Part shown: positions 28,962 to 38,794 of the stretch, one piece after another
Position numbering within the stretch: position 1 is the first letter of the stretch
Layout of the letters: every line of letters begins with the position of its first letter
Assembly (NCBI GenBank): GCA_028280505.1
Contig: JANQLO010000060.1
Span: 25,064-89,063, forward strand
Source of the DNA: Chromatiales bacterium
Lineage (GTDB): Bacteria > Pseudomonadota > Gammaproteobacteria > Chromatiales > Chromatiaceae
DNA: 64,000 nucleotides
Direction: 5' to 3'
Position numbers and translations under genes: made by a program
The notes under the pieces: generated by a model
Database searches by the model: none
What the model saw: only the letters and a program-made list of their open reading frames with translations
Told to the model about the DNA's origin: nothing

Positions 28962-30515
28962 CTGTCCCTGTTCAAGTCTTTGTCCACGGTTGGCGGCTAC
29001 ACGCTGTTGTCGCGCATTTTGGGTTTCGTCCGCGATCTCGTATATGCCCACGTATTCGGCGCGAATGCATTGACCGACGCCTTCTTCGTCGCGTTCAAAA
29101 TCCCGAATTTTCTGCGCAGATTGTTTGCCGAGGGTGCGTTTGCGACCGCGTTTGTGCCGGTGTTGACCGAGTACCGGGCTAAACGGGATTTTCGTGAACT
29201 GCAGGGTTTCGTCGACCATGTCGCCGGCAGTTTGGGTCTGGTCGTGTTGCTCGTGTCGCTAATCGGCGTCGTTGCAGCGCCCTTGCTGGTCTCGCTGTTT
29301 GCGTTTGGCTGGGTTATGGACGGGGAAACGGCGAAGTTGACACTTGCCGCGGACATGCTGCGCCTCACTTTCCCTTATTTGTTCTTCATTTCGCTGACCG
29401 CGTTCGCGGGCGGTATCTTGAATGCCCATGACAAGTTCGCGGTGCCGGCCTTTACGCCGGTGTTGTTGAATTTGTGTCTGATCGCGGCGGCGCTTTGGTT
29501 GGCACCGATGATGGAGCAGGGGATCGTCGCTTTGGCTTGGGGGGTGCTGATCGCCGGCATTACCCAGTTTACCTTTCAGCTTCCTTTTTTGGCCCGGATC
29601 AAACTGTTGCCCCGGCCCCGGCCCGGATTCCATGATCCCGGCGTGCGTCGCATACTCAAACTGATGGTGCCGGCGTTGTTCGCGGTATCCGTTACCCAGA
29701 TCAATCTGTTGCTCGATACCGTGCTGGCATCGTTTTTGGTTACCGGCAGTATTTCGTGGCTGTACTATTCCGACCGGCTGATGGAATTTCCGCTCGGCAT
29801 TCTCGGGGTCGCGTTGGCGACGGTCATCCTGCCGCGATTGTCGCGTCGCCAAGCCGAGGCGGCACCCGAGGCTTTCAGTGGTACGTTGGATTGGGGGTTG
29901 CGTATGACCTTGGTGTTCGGCGTGCCTTCGGCGGTTGGTCTGGCCCTGCTGGCCGGTCCCATGATGGCGACCTTGTTTCAATCCGACGTATTCGATGCGC
30001 ATGATGTCGTGATGGCGCAGCGCAGTCTGGTGGCCTATTCGCTGGGCTTGCAGGCCTTTATTCTGATCAAAGTATTGGCACCCGGTTTTTATGCCCGCCA
30101 AGACACGCGGACGCCGGTAAAAATCGGCGTGATCGCAATGGCGGCCAACATGGTGCTGAATTTGGCGTTGATTTTCCCGTTGCAGCACGCCGGCCTCGCA
30201 CTAGCGACCAGTCTGTCGGCATATCTCAATGCCTGGCTGTTGCTGCGTGGTCTACGGCGCGAAAAGGCCTACCAGCCACTCGTCGGTTGGCGTAGGCTCG
30301 GTGTCCAGGTCGTGCTCGCGGTGTCGGTTATGGCCCTGTTGTTGTTCTGGTTATCGCCCGATCTGGCCGGGTGGTTGGAGGCTTCGCGTGGCCAACGGAT
30401 CCTTTGGCTTGCCGGTCTCATCGCGGCCGGTGGGCTGAGTTATTTTGTCGTCTTGTTCACCGCTGGGCTGCGCCCGCGTGAGCTGCGTGGACAGGTTGTT
30501 CAAGAGGCCGATTGA
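28962..30515 (+). CDS. murJ: Lipid II flippase MurJ, apparent CTG start
   Basis: 517 residues with 14 predicted membrane helices. The opening SLFKSLSTVGGYTLLSRILGFVRD and FFVAFKIPNFLRRLFAEGAF are strongly MurJ-like. It flips lipid II across the inner membrane for peptidoglycan synthesis. No ATG, GTG or TTG exists at the expected N-terminus. A CTG at 28962 lies about 9 bases after a good GGAGG site and gives the family N-terminus exactly. A GTG far upstream (28845) would start inside the rpsT 5' region and add about 39 non-homologous residues. The stop overlaps the lspA start. Confidence 0.93.
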   Translation: MSLFKSLSTVGGYTLLSRILGFVRDLVYAHVFGANALTDAFFVAFKIPNFLRRLFAEGAFATAFVPVLTEYRAKRDFRELQGFVDHVAGSLGLVVLLVSLIGVVAAPLLVSLFAFGWVMDGETAKLTLAADMLRLTFPYLFFISLTAFAGGILNAHDKFAVPAFTPVLLNLCLIAAALWLAPMMEQGIVALAWGVLIAGITQFTFQLPFLARIKLLPRPRPGFHDPGVRRILKLMVPALFAVSVTQINLLLDTVLASFLVTGSISWLYYSDRLMEFPLGILGVALATVILPRLSRRQAEAAPEAFSGTLDWGLRMTLVFGVPSAVGLALLAGPMMATLFQSDVFDAHDVVMAQRSLVAYSLGLQAFILIKVLAPGFYARQDTRTPVKIGVIAMAANMVLNLALIFPLQHAGLALATSLSAYLNAWLLLRGLRREKAYQPLVGWRRLGVQVVLAVSVMALLLFWLSPDLAGWLEASRGQRILWLAGLIAAGGLSYFVVLFTAGLRPRELRGQVVQEAD

Positions 30516-30997
30516 TGTTGCGTTTGTTGTGGTTGAGTGCGGCCGTGGTGCTGCTGGATCAGATCAGTAAATTCTGGATCGTCGCTGCTTTCGAAGAGTA
30601 CGAAGTGATGACCGTCTTGCCGGTGTTCAACCTGACTTTGGTTTACAATACCGGTGCCGCGTTCAGTTTTTTGAGCGACGCCGGCGGCTGGCAACGTTGG
30701 TTTTTCATTACCGTCGCTGTTGTGGTCTGCATCGTCATGTCGGTCTGGATGGCGCGTTTGAAGCCGGAGGAGCGCCTGACGGGGTGGGGATTGGCATTCG
30801 TTATCGGTGGTGCGATTGGCAATCTTATCGACCGTGTCTGGCTTGGCAAGGTGGTGGACTTTATTCAGTGGCATTGGCAAGGATGGTACTGGCCGTCGTT
30901 CAATCTGGCCGACAGTGCCATCACGCTAGGCGTGATTTTATTGCTGCTAGATGGATTTCTGGCCGGTCGTGCGGCTGCGAAAGAAGAGAATTCCTGA
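30515..30997 (+). CDS. lspA: Lipoprotein signal peptidase (signal peptidase II)
   Basis: 160 residues from the ATG at 30515, which shares its A with the murJ TGA stop; a TTG one codon upstream is also possible. It has four membrane helices. The catalytic aspartates lie in GAIGNLIDRVWLGKVVDFI and FNLADSAITLG. NTGAAFSFL is also a family mark. It cleaves signal peptides of prolipoproteins. lspA usually follows ileS in gammaproteobacteria; here it precedes ribF-ileS, coupled to murJ. Confidence 0.95.
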   Translation: MLRLLWLSAAVVLLDQISKFWIVAAFEEYEVMTVLPVFNLTLVYNTGAAFSFLSDAGGWQRWFFITVAVVVCIVMSVWMARLKPEERLTGWGLAFVIGGAIGNLIDRVWLGKVVDFIQWHWQGWYWPSFNLADSAITLGVILLLLDGFLAGRAAAKEENS

Positions 30998-31158
30998 GAA
31001 TAATCCTACAGTAGGATCGGCTTGATGTAGCTATGGAGCTGAGCGTTGAATGACGATAATGATTTCACCACCTTCAAGGAAGAAGTGAACGACAAGGACG
31101 TAACGTTCGACAGGGATGTTGCACAATCCAGGATGGATTAACACGATACCTCGGTGGT

Positions 31159-31199
31159 AATGCCCGGCAACAGGGACTGTTGCCGGGCATTTGTTTTTT
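31159..31199 (+). terminator. Very strong terminator after lspA
   Basis: A 15-bp perfect stem AATGCCCGGCAACAG / CTGTTGCCGGGCATT with loop GGA, then TGTTTTTTG. It separates murJ-lspA from ribF-ileS. The 160 bases between lspA and this hairpin contain only a doubtful 31-codon frame. Confidence 0.92.
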
Positions 31200-31276
31200 G
31201 GCGTTTGCCATTAGTCCCCCGGGTCGTTAGCACGATATAATTTCGGCTTCATATCCAGGCAAGCGACGATAAATCC

Positions 31277-32233
31277 GTGTTATTGATCCGCGGACTGCAT
31301 AATCTGCGTCCCGCCCACCGAGACTGTATCGCCACCATCGGTAACTTCGACGGTGTCCACCTCGGCCACCAGGCCGTGTTCGCGGCTTTGAACGAGCGTA
31401 CGAGCGCTGCCGGACTACCGTCTTTGGTCATCACTTTCGAACCCCAGCCCATGGAGTTCTTTTGCCCCGAGCAGGCACCGGCCCGCTTGACGCGTCTGCG
31501 CGAGAAGATCCAGGCGATCGCCGCTTGTGGCATCGACCGGGTGTTGTTGATCAAGTTCGACGGTCGTTTCGCCGGCATCGAGGCCGGCGACTTCGTGCGC
31601 CGGGTTTTAGTCGATCAATTGGGAATTCGGCACCTGTATGTCGGTGACGACTTTCGTTTCGGTGCCGGTCGTAGCGGCGATTTTGCCCTATTGCGCCGCA
31701 TGGGGGTCGCCCACGGCTTTGGCGTCGAGAGTCTGGAAACGGTCTCGGACAACGGCACACGGATCAGTAGCACGCGGGTGCGCGAGGCCTTGCAGATCGG
31801 CGATTTGGACCACGCACGTCGCTGCCTGGGACGCAGTTACGAAATCTGTGGCCGGGTTGGGCATGGAAACAAGCGTGGTCGCACGATCGGTTTTCCCACC
31901 ATGAATCTGCCTTTGCTGCGACGCTCGACGCCGCTGCGAGGCGTTTTTGCCGTACGTGTCACTGGGTTGACGTCGGATCCACTGCCCGGTGTCGCCAATA
32001 TCGGCAATCGGCCGACGCTCGAGGGGGACAATCGTTTCCTCCTCGAGGTGCACCTATTCGATTTCGACGAAGATGCCTATGGTCGTCAGGTCGAGGTCGA
32101 GTTTATCGAGCGCATTCGCGACGAGCATAAGTTCGAGTCGTTTGAGGCCTTGCGTGAGCAGATTGCGCGTGACGTCGAATGCGCCCGCGCCATTTTCGGG
32201 CTTGGCGGCGACGATCGGATTCGTTCCGGATAA
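31277..32233 (+). CDS. ribF: Bifunctional riboflavin kinase / FAD synthetase
   Basis: 318 residues. The N-terminal FMN adenylyltransferase domain has IGNFDGVHLGHQAV and YVGDDFRFGAGRSGDF, with ISSTRVREAL. The C-terminal riboflavin kinase domain has GNKRGRTIGFPTMNL and NIGNRPT. It converts riboflavin to FMN and FAD. The start is GTG at 31277. It is followed by ileS after about 100 bases. Confidence 0.96.
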   Translation: MLLIRGLHNLRPAHRDCIATIGNFDGVHLGHQAVFAALNERTSAAGLPSLVITFEPQPMEFFCPEQAPARLTRLREKIQAIAACGIDRVLLIKFDGRFAGIEAGDFVRRVLVDQLGIRHLYVGDDFRFGAGRSGDFALLRRMGVAHGFGVESLETVSDNGTRISSTRVREALQIGDLDHARRCLGRSYEICGRVGHGNKRGRTIGFPTMNLPLLRRSTPLRGVFAVRVTGLTSDPLPGVANIGNRPTLEGDNRFLLEVHLFDFDEDAYGRQVEVEFIERIRDEHKFESFEALREQIARDVECARAIFGLGGDDRIRSG

Positions 32234-32335
32234 GCCGGCCCCGCATATCACCTAGACGTCGGAGCCGGTATCATCGATCCAACGGCTCACGATGCTGAGC
32301 CACCGATACACGATTCAACACCGAGCTATTAGTCC

Positions 32336-35152
32336 GTGAGCAACAATTACAAGGACACCCTGAATCTTCCGAAAACGGATTTTCCAATGAAGGCCAATCT
32401 TGCCCAGCGTGAGCCGGAGATGCTCAAGCGCTGGGAGGCCGAACGGCTGTACGAGAAAATTCGTGCTGCCTGTGCCGGCCGCGAAAAGTTCGTACTGCAC
32501 GACGGGCCGCCGTATGCCAACGGCGAAATCCATATCGGGCATGCAGTGAACAAGGTGCTCAAGGACATTATTGTCAAGAGTCGCACCTTGGCGGGTTTCG
32601 ATGCACCCTATGTGCCCGGCTGGGACTGTCATGGTCTCCCGATCGAGCTGCAAGTCGAGAAGAAGGTCGGGAAACCGGGGCAGAAAATCAGCATGGCTGA
32701 TTTTCGCCAGGCCTGTCGCGACTATGCGATGAAACAGGTCGACAGGCAGCGGGTCGATTTCAAACGTCTGGGAGTGGTCGGTGACTGGGACGATCCCTAT
32801 TTGACGATGAATTTCGTGCAAGAGGCCGGCATTATTCGCTCGCTCGGCAGGATCGCTGCCCAGGGACACATCAGCAAGGGCTCGAAGCCCGTGCACTGGT
32901 GTACCGATTGCGGCTCGGCGCTTGCCGAGGCCGAGGTGGAGTATCAGGACAAGCAGTCCTATGCTGTTGACGTTCGCTTCAAAGCCGTCGATCCAATGGC
33001 ATTCGCCAAACACTTCGGTGCGAGCGACGGCGATCAGGGAAGAGGCGATGTCTCAGTGGTGATCTGGACCACGACACCCTGGACCCTCCCGGCCAACCAG
33101 GCAGTCGCTTTACATCCCGAACTGGATTACGTGCTGGTCCAGGCGGGTAGTGAACGCTTGATGTTGGCCGAGGGTATGCTCGACGGCGCTATGCAACGTT
33201 GGGGGATCGAGGACCGTCAGGTGCTTGGACGTGCGGCCGGCGCGGTGTTCGATCGTGAACCTTTGCATCACCCCTTCTATGACCGTCAGGTACCGATAGT
33301 GCTGGGTGAGCACGTAACGTTGGAGGCGGGCACCGGTGCCGTGCATACCGCGCCCGGCCATGGCCTGGACGATTACATCGTTGGTCAGCGCTACGATCTG
33401 CCGGTCGACAACCCGGTCGACGGCAACGGCTGCTTTGTGTCGGGCACGCCGTTATTCGAAGGCGAGCATGTGTTCAAGGCCAACGAACATGTCATTGCGG
33501 TGTTGGAAGAGCGCGGCGCGTTGATGAAGTCGGCCTTGTTCAGCCACAGTTATCCGGTGTGCTGGCGTCACAAGACGCCGATCATCTTCCGCGCTACGCC
33601 GCAATGGTTCGTTTCGATGCATCAAAACGGGTTGCGCGAGACCGCACTGGCCGAGATTCAAAAGGTGCGGTGGACCCCGGATTGGGGCCAGGCCCGCATC
33701 GAAGGCATGGTCGAGAATCGGCCCGACTGGTGTATCTCGCGTCAACGTACCTGGGGCGTGCCGATCCCGTTTTTCGTGCACAGGGAAAATGGCGAGCTTC
33801 ACCCGAATACGGTCGAACTCGTCGAACAGGTTGCGCAGCGGGTCGAACAGTCGGGAATCCAGGCCTGGTTCGATCTCGAATCGCGGGAGCTACTGGGCGA
33901 TGATGCAGCGCATTACGACAAGGTGCCGGATACGCTGGACGTCTGGTTCGACTCCGGCGTGACACACGCCTGTGTGCTCGATACGCGTGACGAACTGGTG
34001 CGACCGGCCGATCTTTACCTCGAAGGTTCGGATCAGCACCGCGGTTGGTTTCAATCATCGCTACTGACCTCGGTCGCGATGTTCGACAAGGCACCTTACA
34101 AAGGGGTGTTGACCCATGGCTTTACGGTCGATGCCGACGGCAAGAAGATGTCGAAATCGCTGGGTAATGTCGTTTCGCCGCAGGTTGTGATGAAGACCCT
34201 CGGGGCCGACATCATCCGTTTGTGGGTCGCCGCGACCGATTATCGTGGCGAGATGTCGGTGTCCGACGAGATCCTCAAGCGCACCGCCGATGCCTATCGG
34301 CGCATGCGCAATACCGCGCGTTTCCTATTGGCCAATCTGAACGGCTTCGATCCCGCACGACATTTGGTTGCGCCTCAGGACATGATCGCCCTCGATCAAT
34401 GGGCGGTCGGGCGTGCGCATCAGGTACAGCAGGAAATCATCCGCGCCTACGACGAGTATAACTTCCATCTGATCTACCAGAAGGTGTTGAACTTCTGCGT
34501 CGTCGATATGAGCGGTTTTTATCTCGATGTGATCAAGGATCGTCAATACACCACCCAGGTCGACAGCCTACCGCGACGCTCCTGTCAGACCGCGATGTAC
34601 CACATCGTCGAGTCTATGGCGCGCTGGTTGGCGCCGGTGCTGAGTTTCACCTCGGACGAGATCTGGGGCTATATGCCCGGCGAGCGTTCGGAATCCGTAT
34701 TTACCGAAACTTGGTATGACGGCCTGTTCGGGCTTGATCAGGGGGCGTTGAGCGATCAGACCTGGGTTGAGATCCTGAAGGTCAAGACCGAGGTCTCCAA
34801 GCAACTCGAACGCATGCGCAAAGAAGGTGCGATCGGTTCCGCGTTGGACGCCGAGGTCGCGCTCTATTGCGATGATCCGCTGTTGTCGTTGATCCGTCAG
34901 CTTGGTGACGAGTTGCGATTTGTATTGATTACCTCGTATGCCACGGTTGCACCTTCGGCCGATGCACCGGCCGATGCCGTCGCGACCGAGATGGATGGTT
35001 TGACTCTCGTTGCGACGGTCAGTACTCATGCCAAATGTCCGCGCTGTTGGCATCATCGCGAGGATATCGGCCGAGATGCGGCACATCCCCAGTTGTGTGG
35101 TCGTTGTGTCGACAATATCGCCGGGGCCGGCGAGGTTCGTCGCTTCGCCTGA
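32336..35152 (+). CDS. ileS: Isoleucyl-tRNA synthetase
   Basis: 938 residues, full length. The class I motifs are HIGH ([12 protein letters not shown]) and KMSKS ([11 protein letters not shown]). The editing domain lies in between ([26 protein letters not shown]). A C-terminal zinc finger has KCPRCWHH and LCGRCVDNI. The start is GTG at 32336. Its stop overlaps the next start by one base (TGATG), so the downstream nuclease is probably co-translated. Confidence 0.97.
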   Translation: MSNNYKDTLNLPKTDFPMKANLAQREPEMLKRWEAERLYEKIRAACAGREKFVLHDGPPYANGEIHIGHAVNKVLKDIIVKSRTLAGFDAPYVPGWDCHGLPIELQVEKKVGKPGQKISMADFRQACRDYAMKQVDRQRVDFKRLGVVGDWDDPYLTMNFVQEAGIIRSLGRIAAQGHISKGSKPVHWCTDCGSALAEAEVEYQDKQSYAVDVRFKAVDPMAFAKHFGASDGDQGRGDVSVVIWTTTPWTLPANQAVALHPELDYVLVQAGSERLMLAEGMLDGAMQRWGIEDRQVLGRAAGAVFDREPLHHPFYDRQVPIVLGEHVTLEAGTGAVHTAPGHGLDDYIVGQRYDLPVDNPVDGNGCFVSGTPLFEGEHVFKANEHVIAVLEERGALMKSALFSHSYPVCWRHKTPIIFRATPQWFVSMHQNGLRETALAEIQKVRWTPDWGQARIEGMVENRPDWCISRQRTWGVPIPFFVHRENGELHPNTVELVEQVAQRVEQSGIQAWFDLESRELLGDDAAHYDKVPDTLDVWFDSGVTHACVLDTRDELVRPADLYLEGSDQHRGWFQSSLLTSVAMFDKAPYKGVLTHGFTVDADGKKMSKSLGNVVSPQVVMKTLGADIIRLWVAATDYRGEMSVSDEILKRTADAYRRMRNTARFLLANLNGFDPARHLVAPQDMIALDQWAVGRAHQVQQEIIRAYDEYNFHLIYQKVLNFCVVDMSGFYLDVIKDRQYTTQVDSLPRRSCQTAMYHIVESMARWLAPVLSFTSDEIWGYMPGERSESVFTETWYDGLFGLDQGALSDQTWVEILKVKTEVSKQLERMRKEGAIGSALDAEVALYCDDPLLSLIRQLGDELRFVLITSYATVAPSADAPADAVATEMDGLTLVATVSTHAKCPRCWHHREDIGRDAAHPQLCGRCVDNIAGAGEVRRFA

Positions 35153-36546
35153 TGGAGATCCTGCATCACGGCGCGGTTGGCGGTGTCACCGGCTCTTGTC
35201 ACGAACTGCGGGTTGACGACGACAATGCGATTCTGGTCGATTGTGGTCTGTTCCAGGGCGATGAGCATTCAGCGCGTGGCGGCAATGCACAAAGTCTGGC
35301 GATCGAGTTTCCGATCGAGCATGTGCGCGCCTTGATCGTAACCCATGTGCATATCGATCACGTCGGTCGTATTCCTTATCTTTTGGCCGCCGGTTTTGGC
35401 GGCGCCATCTACTGCTCGGAACCTTCGGCCAAGCTGTTGCCGCTGGTCTTGGAGGATGCGCTCAAAGTCGGCGTGACGCGCAACAAGGCGCTGATTCGAC
35501 GGGTGATGCAACAGCTCAAACGGATGATCCGACCATTACCTTATGGGGAATGGCAGCCGATCGGGGTATCGGGTGAGACGCCCTTATCGATAAGACTCGG
35601 CCGCGCGGGGCACATCCTCGGTTCGGCCTGGGTGGCCTGTCGTGTCGGTACGGACGGTGCTGCGCACGAGGTGATCTTCTCCGGTGATTTGGGTGCTGAC
35701 GAAACGCCGATACTGGTCGCCCCCGAGCAACCGCAGACTTGTGACCTGTTGATCATGGAAAGTACTTATGGAGATCGTAATCATGAAGGGCGTGGCGAAC
35801 GCCAACAGGCCCTGGAAGATGTCATACGCGAGGCGTTGCGTGATCGCGGCACGGTGTTGATTCCCGCGTTCAGTATCGGGCGCACCCAGGAGCTGCTATA
35901 CGAACTCGAAGACATTCTGCATCGTAACGCCGGTGATGAAGCGGCCGATGGCTTGCCGTGGGATGACGTCGAGATCATTCTGGATTCGCCACTGGCGGCG
36001 AAGTTTACCGAACTGTATCGCGAGTTACGTCCTTTCTGGGACAGCGAAGCACGGGAACGGAGCGCCGATGGTCGGCATCCATTGGATTTCGACCAACTTA
36101 CGACGATCGACAGTCATCAGGATCATCTGGGTGTGGTGGATTACCTCGCACGTAGCGGCCGTCCGAGCGTGGTGTTGGCGGCCGGTGGTATGTGTGCCGG
36201 TGGTCGTGTGGTCAATTATCTCAAGGCGATGCTGGGTGATCCCCGGCACGATATCCTGTTCGTTGGTTACCAGGCTGCGGGTACGCCGGGAAGGGCGATT
36301 CAGCGTTATGGGCCGGGTGGTGGCTATGTCGATCTTGATGGTGAGCGCTTCGACATCAAGGCACAGGTACATACGATCTCGGGCTACTCGGCTCACGCCG
36401 ATCAGCAGGGGTTGGTCAAGTTCGTGCGCGGTATGCAGCCATTACCAGCCGAGATACGTCTGATCCACGGTGATCCCGAGGTCAGTGTCGTGCTGGCGAA
36501 CCTTTTGCGCACGATGGTTCCCGATACCACCGTTGCCAGCCTCTGA
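35152..36546 (+). CDS. Beta-CASP metallo-beta-lactamase fold RNA-processing nuclease
   Basis: 464 residues from the ATG at 35152. The metallo-beta-lactamase motifs are THVHIDHVGRIP, a histidine in AGHILGSAW and SGDLGADETP. The beta-CASP part has ESTYGDRNHE, LIPAFSIGRTQELLYEL, DSPLAAKFTELY, GMCAGGRVVNYLK and SGYSAHADQQ, then IRLIHGDPE. These are the marks of the CPSF/YSH1-type exonuclease family found in many bacteria. RNA cleavage is the expected activity; the cellular substrate is unknown. It is coupled by one base to ileS, in the place where lspA is usually found. Confidence 0.9.
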   Translation: MEILHHGAVGGVTGSCHELRVDDDNAILVDCGLFQGDEHSARGGNAQSLAIEFPIEHVRALIVTHVHIDHVGRIPYLLAAGFGGAIYCSEPSAKLLPLVLEDALKVGVTRNKALIRRVMQQLKRMIRPLPYGEWQPIGVSGETPLSIRLGRAGHILGSAWVACRVGTDGAAHEVIFSGDLGADETPILVAPEQPQTCDLLIMESTYGDRNHEGRGERQQALEDVIREALRDRGTVLIPAFSIGRTQELLYELEDILHRNAGDEAADGLPWDDVEIILDSPLAAKFTELYRELRPFWDSEARERSADGRHPLDFDQLTTIDSHQDHLGVVDYLARSGRPSVVLAAGGMCAGGRVVNYLKAMLGDPRHDILFVGYQAAGTPGRAIQRYGPGGGYVDLDGERFDIKAQVHTISGYSAHADQQGLVKFVRGMQPLPAEIRLIHGDPEVSVVLANLLRTMVPDTTVASL

Positions 36547-36667
36547 TTCGGCTGGCCGGTTTCTTTGTGCTGGCGAACACGCTTCCCGATTTCGAGTCGA
36601 TTACACGAATCTAACGTTCGAGTGCCGAACGTTGTTCCCCAGATCGTCATGGACGATGTTGTATCCC

Positions 36668-36694
36668 TAAAGCTGATACGGGTAATGCCGATGC
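36668..36694 (+). promoter_or_regulatory. Candidate sigma-28 promoter of the CZB chemoreceptor
   Basis: TAAAGCTG, 11 bases, GCCGATGC; each box matches 6 of 8 positions of TAAAGTTT-N11-GCCGATAA. It lies 100 bases before the receptor start at 36795. An 8-bp inverted repeat (AACGTTCG...CGAACGTT, 36613-36633) sits just upstream. Confidence 0.7.
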
Positions 36695-36794
36695 CTGGAC
36701 TCAATAACAGCAAAGGATGAGGGCCCGGCTCAGGGTCTTGATAGGCCAGGGATGGTCGTTGTCACAGTCGTGACACCAAATCGGGAAGGGTGAG

Positions 36795-38690
36795 ATGAAA
36801 GTAAAAACAAAGCTGCTGGCTACGGTCGGCGTCGTCACCATTATGCTTGTCGGACTGGGGATAATGGTCAGTCACCAGACGACGGCACTCGAATCTCTAA
36901 AAAACGGTCAGGTGATGGCCAAGCAGCTGGATGTGGAGATGCTCCGGCTACGCCATCACGAAAGAGATTATCTGGCAAGCAAAGAAGCCAAACACCTTGA
37001 CGCGTTCGGTACGGTTTTAGCCGACGTTCAGAAAACCACGGACCGTCTTTCGAACTTACTGGTTGAACATGGGATCGATACCGGTGCCGTCGCCGAAGTG
37101 CGATCGCATATTGACGACCATGCACGTCAGTTCCGTTCACTCGCCGGTGCCCCGGTGACTGACGACAAACTGGATGCCCTACACAGCACGGGTCGCATGG
37201 TGGAAGAGCGCAACCTTGCCATGGCGTCGGTACTCGGTGGCGAGGTTGCGGCGATCGAAGATAGCAACCGGGCCACGCTTTACGGTACGTTGGTCGCCAT
37301 TGTTCTTCTGGTCGCTGTTTGGCTGTCCTGGCTAGCTTTCGATATCAGTCGTCGCGTGACCCGAATTGCGCACGGTATGTGCGAGATCGCGCGCGGTGAC
37401 GGCGATTTGACGCGCCGTTTAAAAGCCGATGGCAACGACGAGTTCACACGGCTGGCCGGTGCCTATAACGAATTTGCCAGTCGCACGCACGATACTTTGA
37501 AAAAGGTGGCCGAACTGACCGCTGGATTAGGTCAGACCGGCGGGCAGCTGACCGATGCGGCGACATCGACCACCGACAGCATGCACCAGCTACAAGGCAG
37601 CACCCAGACGGTGGTGGTGGCTACCGAGGAACTCGCGTCGACTGCGCAACAAGTTGCCGGTAGCGCGGGAGAGGTTTCGTCATCGACCCATGAAGCCGAT
37701 GCGATGGCCAAGGCCGGGCGCGAAACGGTGGAACTCAGTATCCAGGCGATCAATTCTTTCGCTTCCGAGTTCAACGAGGCAGCGTCGACCATCAATGCGT
37801 TGCGCGCCGAAACCGACAATATCGGCGGTATTTTGGACGTCATTCGTTCCATTGCGGAGCAAACCAATCTGCTGGCACTCAACGCCGCGATCGAAGCGGC
37901 GCGGGCCGGCGAGCAGGGGCGCGGTTTTGCCGTTGTTGCCGACGAGGTACGTTCGCTGGCCCATCGCTCGCAAACGTCGACCAATGAGATCCAGGACTTG
38001 ATCGTTCGATTGCAGGAGCAGGCCGAGTCGGCGGTCAACAAGATCCAGCATGGTCACGAACGCATCTCCGATACCGTCACTCAGGCCGAACAGGCCGGTG
38101 AGGCGTTGACGCGGATCACCACTGCCGTCGAGGCGATCAACGGTATGACGCTGCAGATCGCCACCGCGGCGGAACAACAATCGTCGGTCGTTGCGGAAAT
38201 CTCCAGTAATATCGCGACCATTGACAATCTGGCGCGTGAGACTGCGGGTGATGCCGACAGCACCACGCATCTGACCGGTAAGCTTTCGAAGGCGATGTCG
38301 GACGTTACCCTGGAGATCCGCCATTTCCGTTTCGAGAATGATGAACAATTGGTGCTCGAGCAGGCCAAGACCGCACATCTGGCTTGGAAAGGGCGTCTGC
38401 GTGATTTCCTCGACGGTACCAATTTGCTGACCAAGGAGCAGGTGGTGTCGCATAAACACTGCGATCTCGGTAAGTGGTACTACAGCGAGGGTGTTCAGCA
38501 GTTCGGTGATGTGTCGGAGTTTCGTGCGATCGAATCACCACACGAAAAGATTCACAGGTTGATCCACCGTGTTGTCGAGCTCAAAGAGAGCGGCGACAAA
38601 GCCGGTGCCGAGGCGGCCTTCCAAGAGGTGACCACCTTGTCCGGCGATATTGTGGGTAAGATCGAAGCACTGAAAAACGCGGTCAAATAG
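36795..38690 (+). CDS. Methyl-accepting chemotaxis protein with C-terminal zinc-binding (CZB) domain
   Basis: 631 residues. TM1 is about 7-25. A helical periplasmic bundle spans 26-160 with [10 protein letters not shown], like four-helix or HBM-type sensor domains. TM2 is about 161-182, then HAMP and the MA domain with [32 protein letters not shown]. From about 520 a CZB domain follows, with [19 protein letters not shown] and [10 protein letters not shown] supplying the conserved His/Cys/His zinc ligands. CZB domains sense zinc or hypochlorous acid in studied proteins. It is monocistronic, with a sigma-28-like promoter and a GGGAAGGGTGAG leader before the ATG. Confidence 0.93.
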   Translation: MKVKTKLLATVGVVTIMLVGLGIMVSHQTTALESLKNGQVMAKQLDVEMLRLRHHERDYLASKEAKHLDAFGTVLADVQKTTDRLSNLLVEHGIDTGAVAEVRSHIDDHARQFRSLAGAPVTDDKLDALHSTGRMVEERNLAMASVLGGEVAAIEDSNRATLYGTLVAIVLLVAVWLSWLAFDISRRVTRIAHGMCEIARGDGDLTRRLKADGNDEFTRLAGAYNEFASRTHDTLKKVAELTAGLGQTGGQLTDAATSTTDSMHQLQGSTQTVVVATEELASTAQQVAGSAGEVSSSTHEADAMAKAGRETVELSIQAINSFASEFNEAASTINALRAETDNIGGILDVIRSIAEQTNLLALNAAIEAARAGEQGRGFAVVADEVRSLAHRSQTSTNEIQDLIVRLQEQAESAVNKIQHGHERISDTVTQAEQAGEALTRITTAVEAINGMTLQIATAAEQQSSVVAEISSNIATIDNLARETAGDADSTTHLTGKLSKAMSDVTLEIRHFRFENDEQLVLEQAKTAHLAWKGRLRDFLDGTNLLTKEQVVSHKHCDLGKWYYSEGVQQFGDVSEFRAIESPHEKIHRLIHRVVELKESGDKAGAEAAFQEVTTLSGDIVGKIEALKNAVK

Positions 38691-38794
38691 GCCACCGCAA
38701 GCATGGTGCCGCCTTATGTCGGCACCGCACCGCGTTCCTCGCAAAGGCGGGTTAGAATGCCGCTTCTGTGTCGATTCATGCCTGGCCGCCAATC

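Noticed and set aside
31046..31141. 31-codon frame (TTG start) between lspA and the terminator
   Set aside because: It has a weak start and is very short. It loosely resembles the first residues of Smr-domain proteins, so it may be a remnant, but there is not enough sequence to call.
38700..38740. GGTGCCG/CGGCACC hairpin after the CZB receptor as a terminator
   Set aside because: No T tract follows, and it lies close to the start of the MscS gene; it may be incidental.
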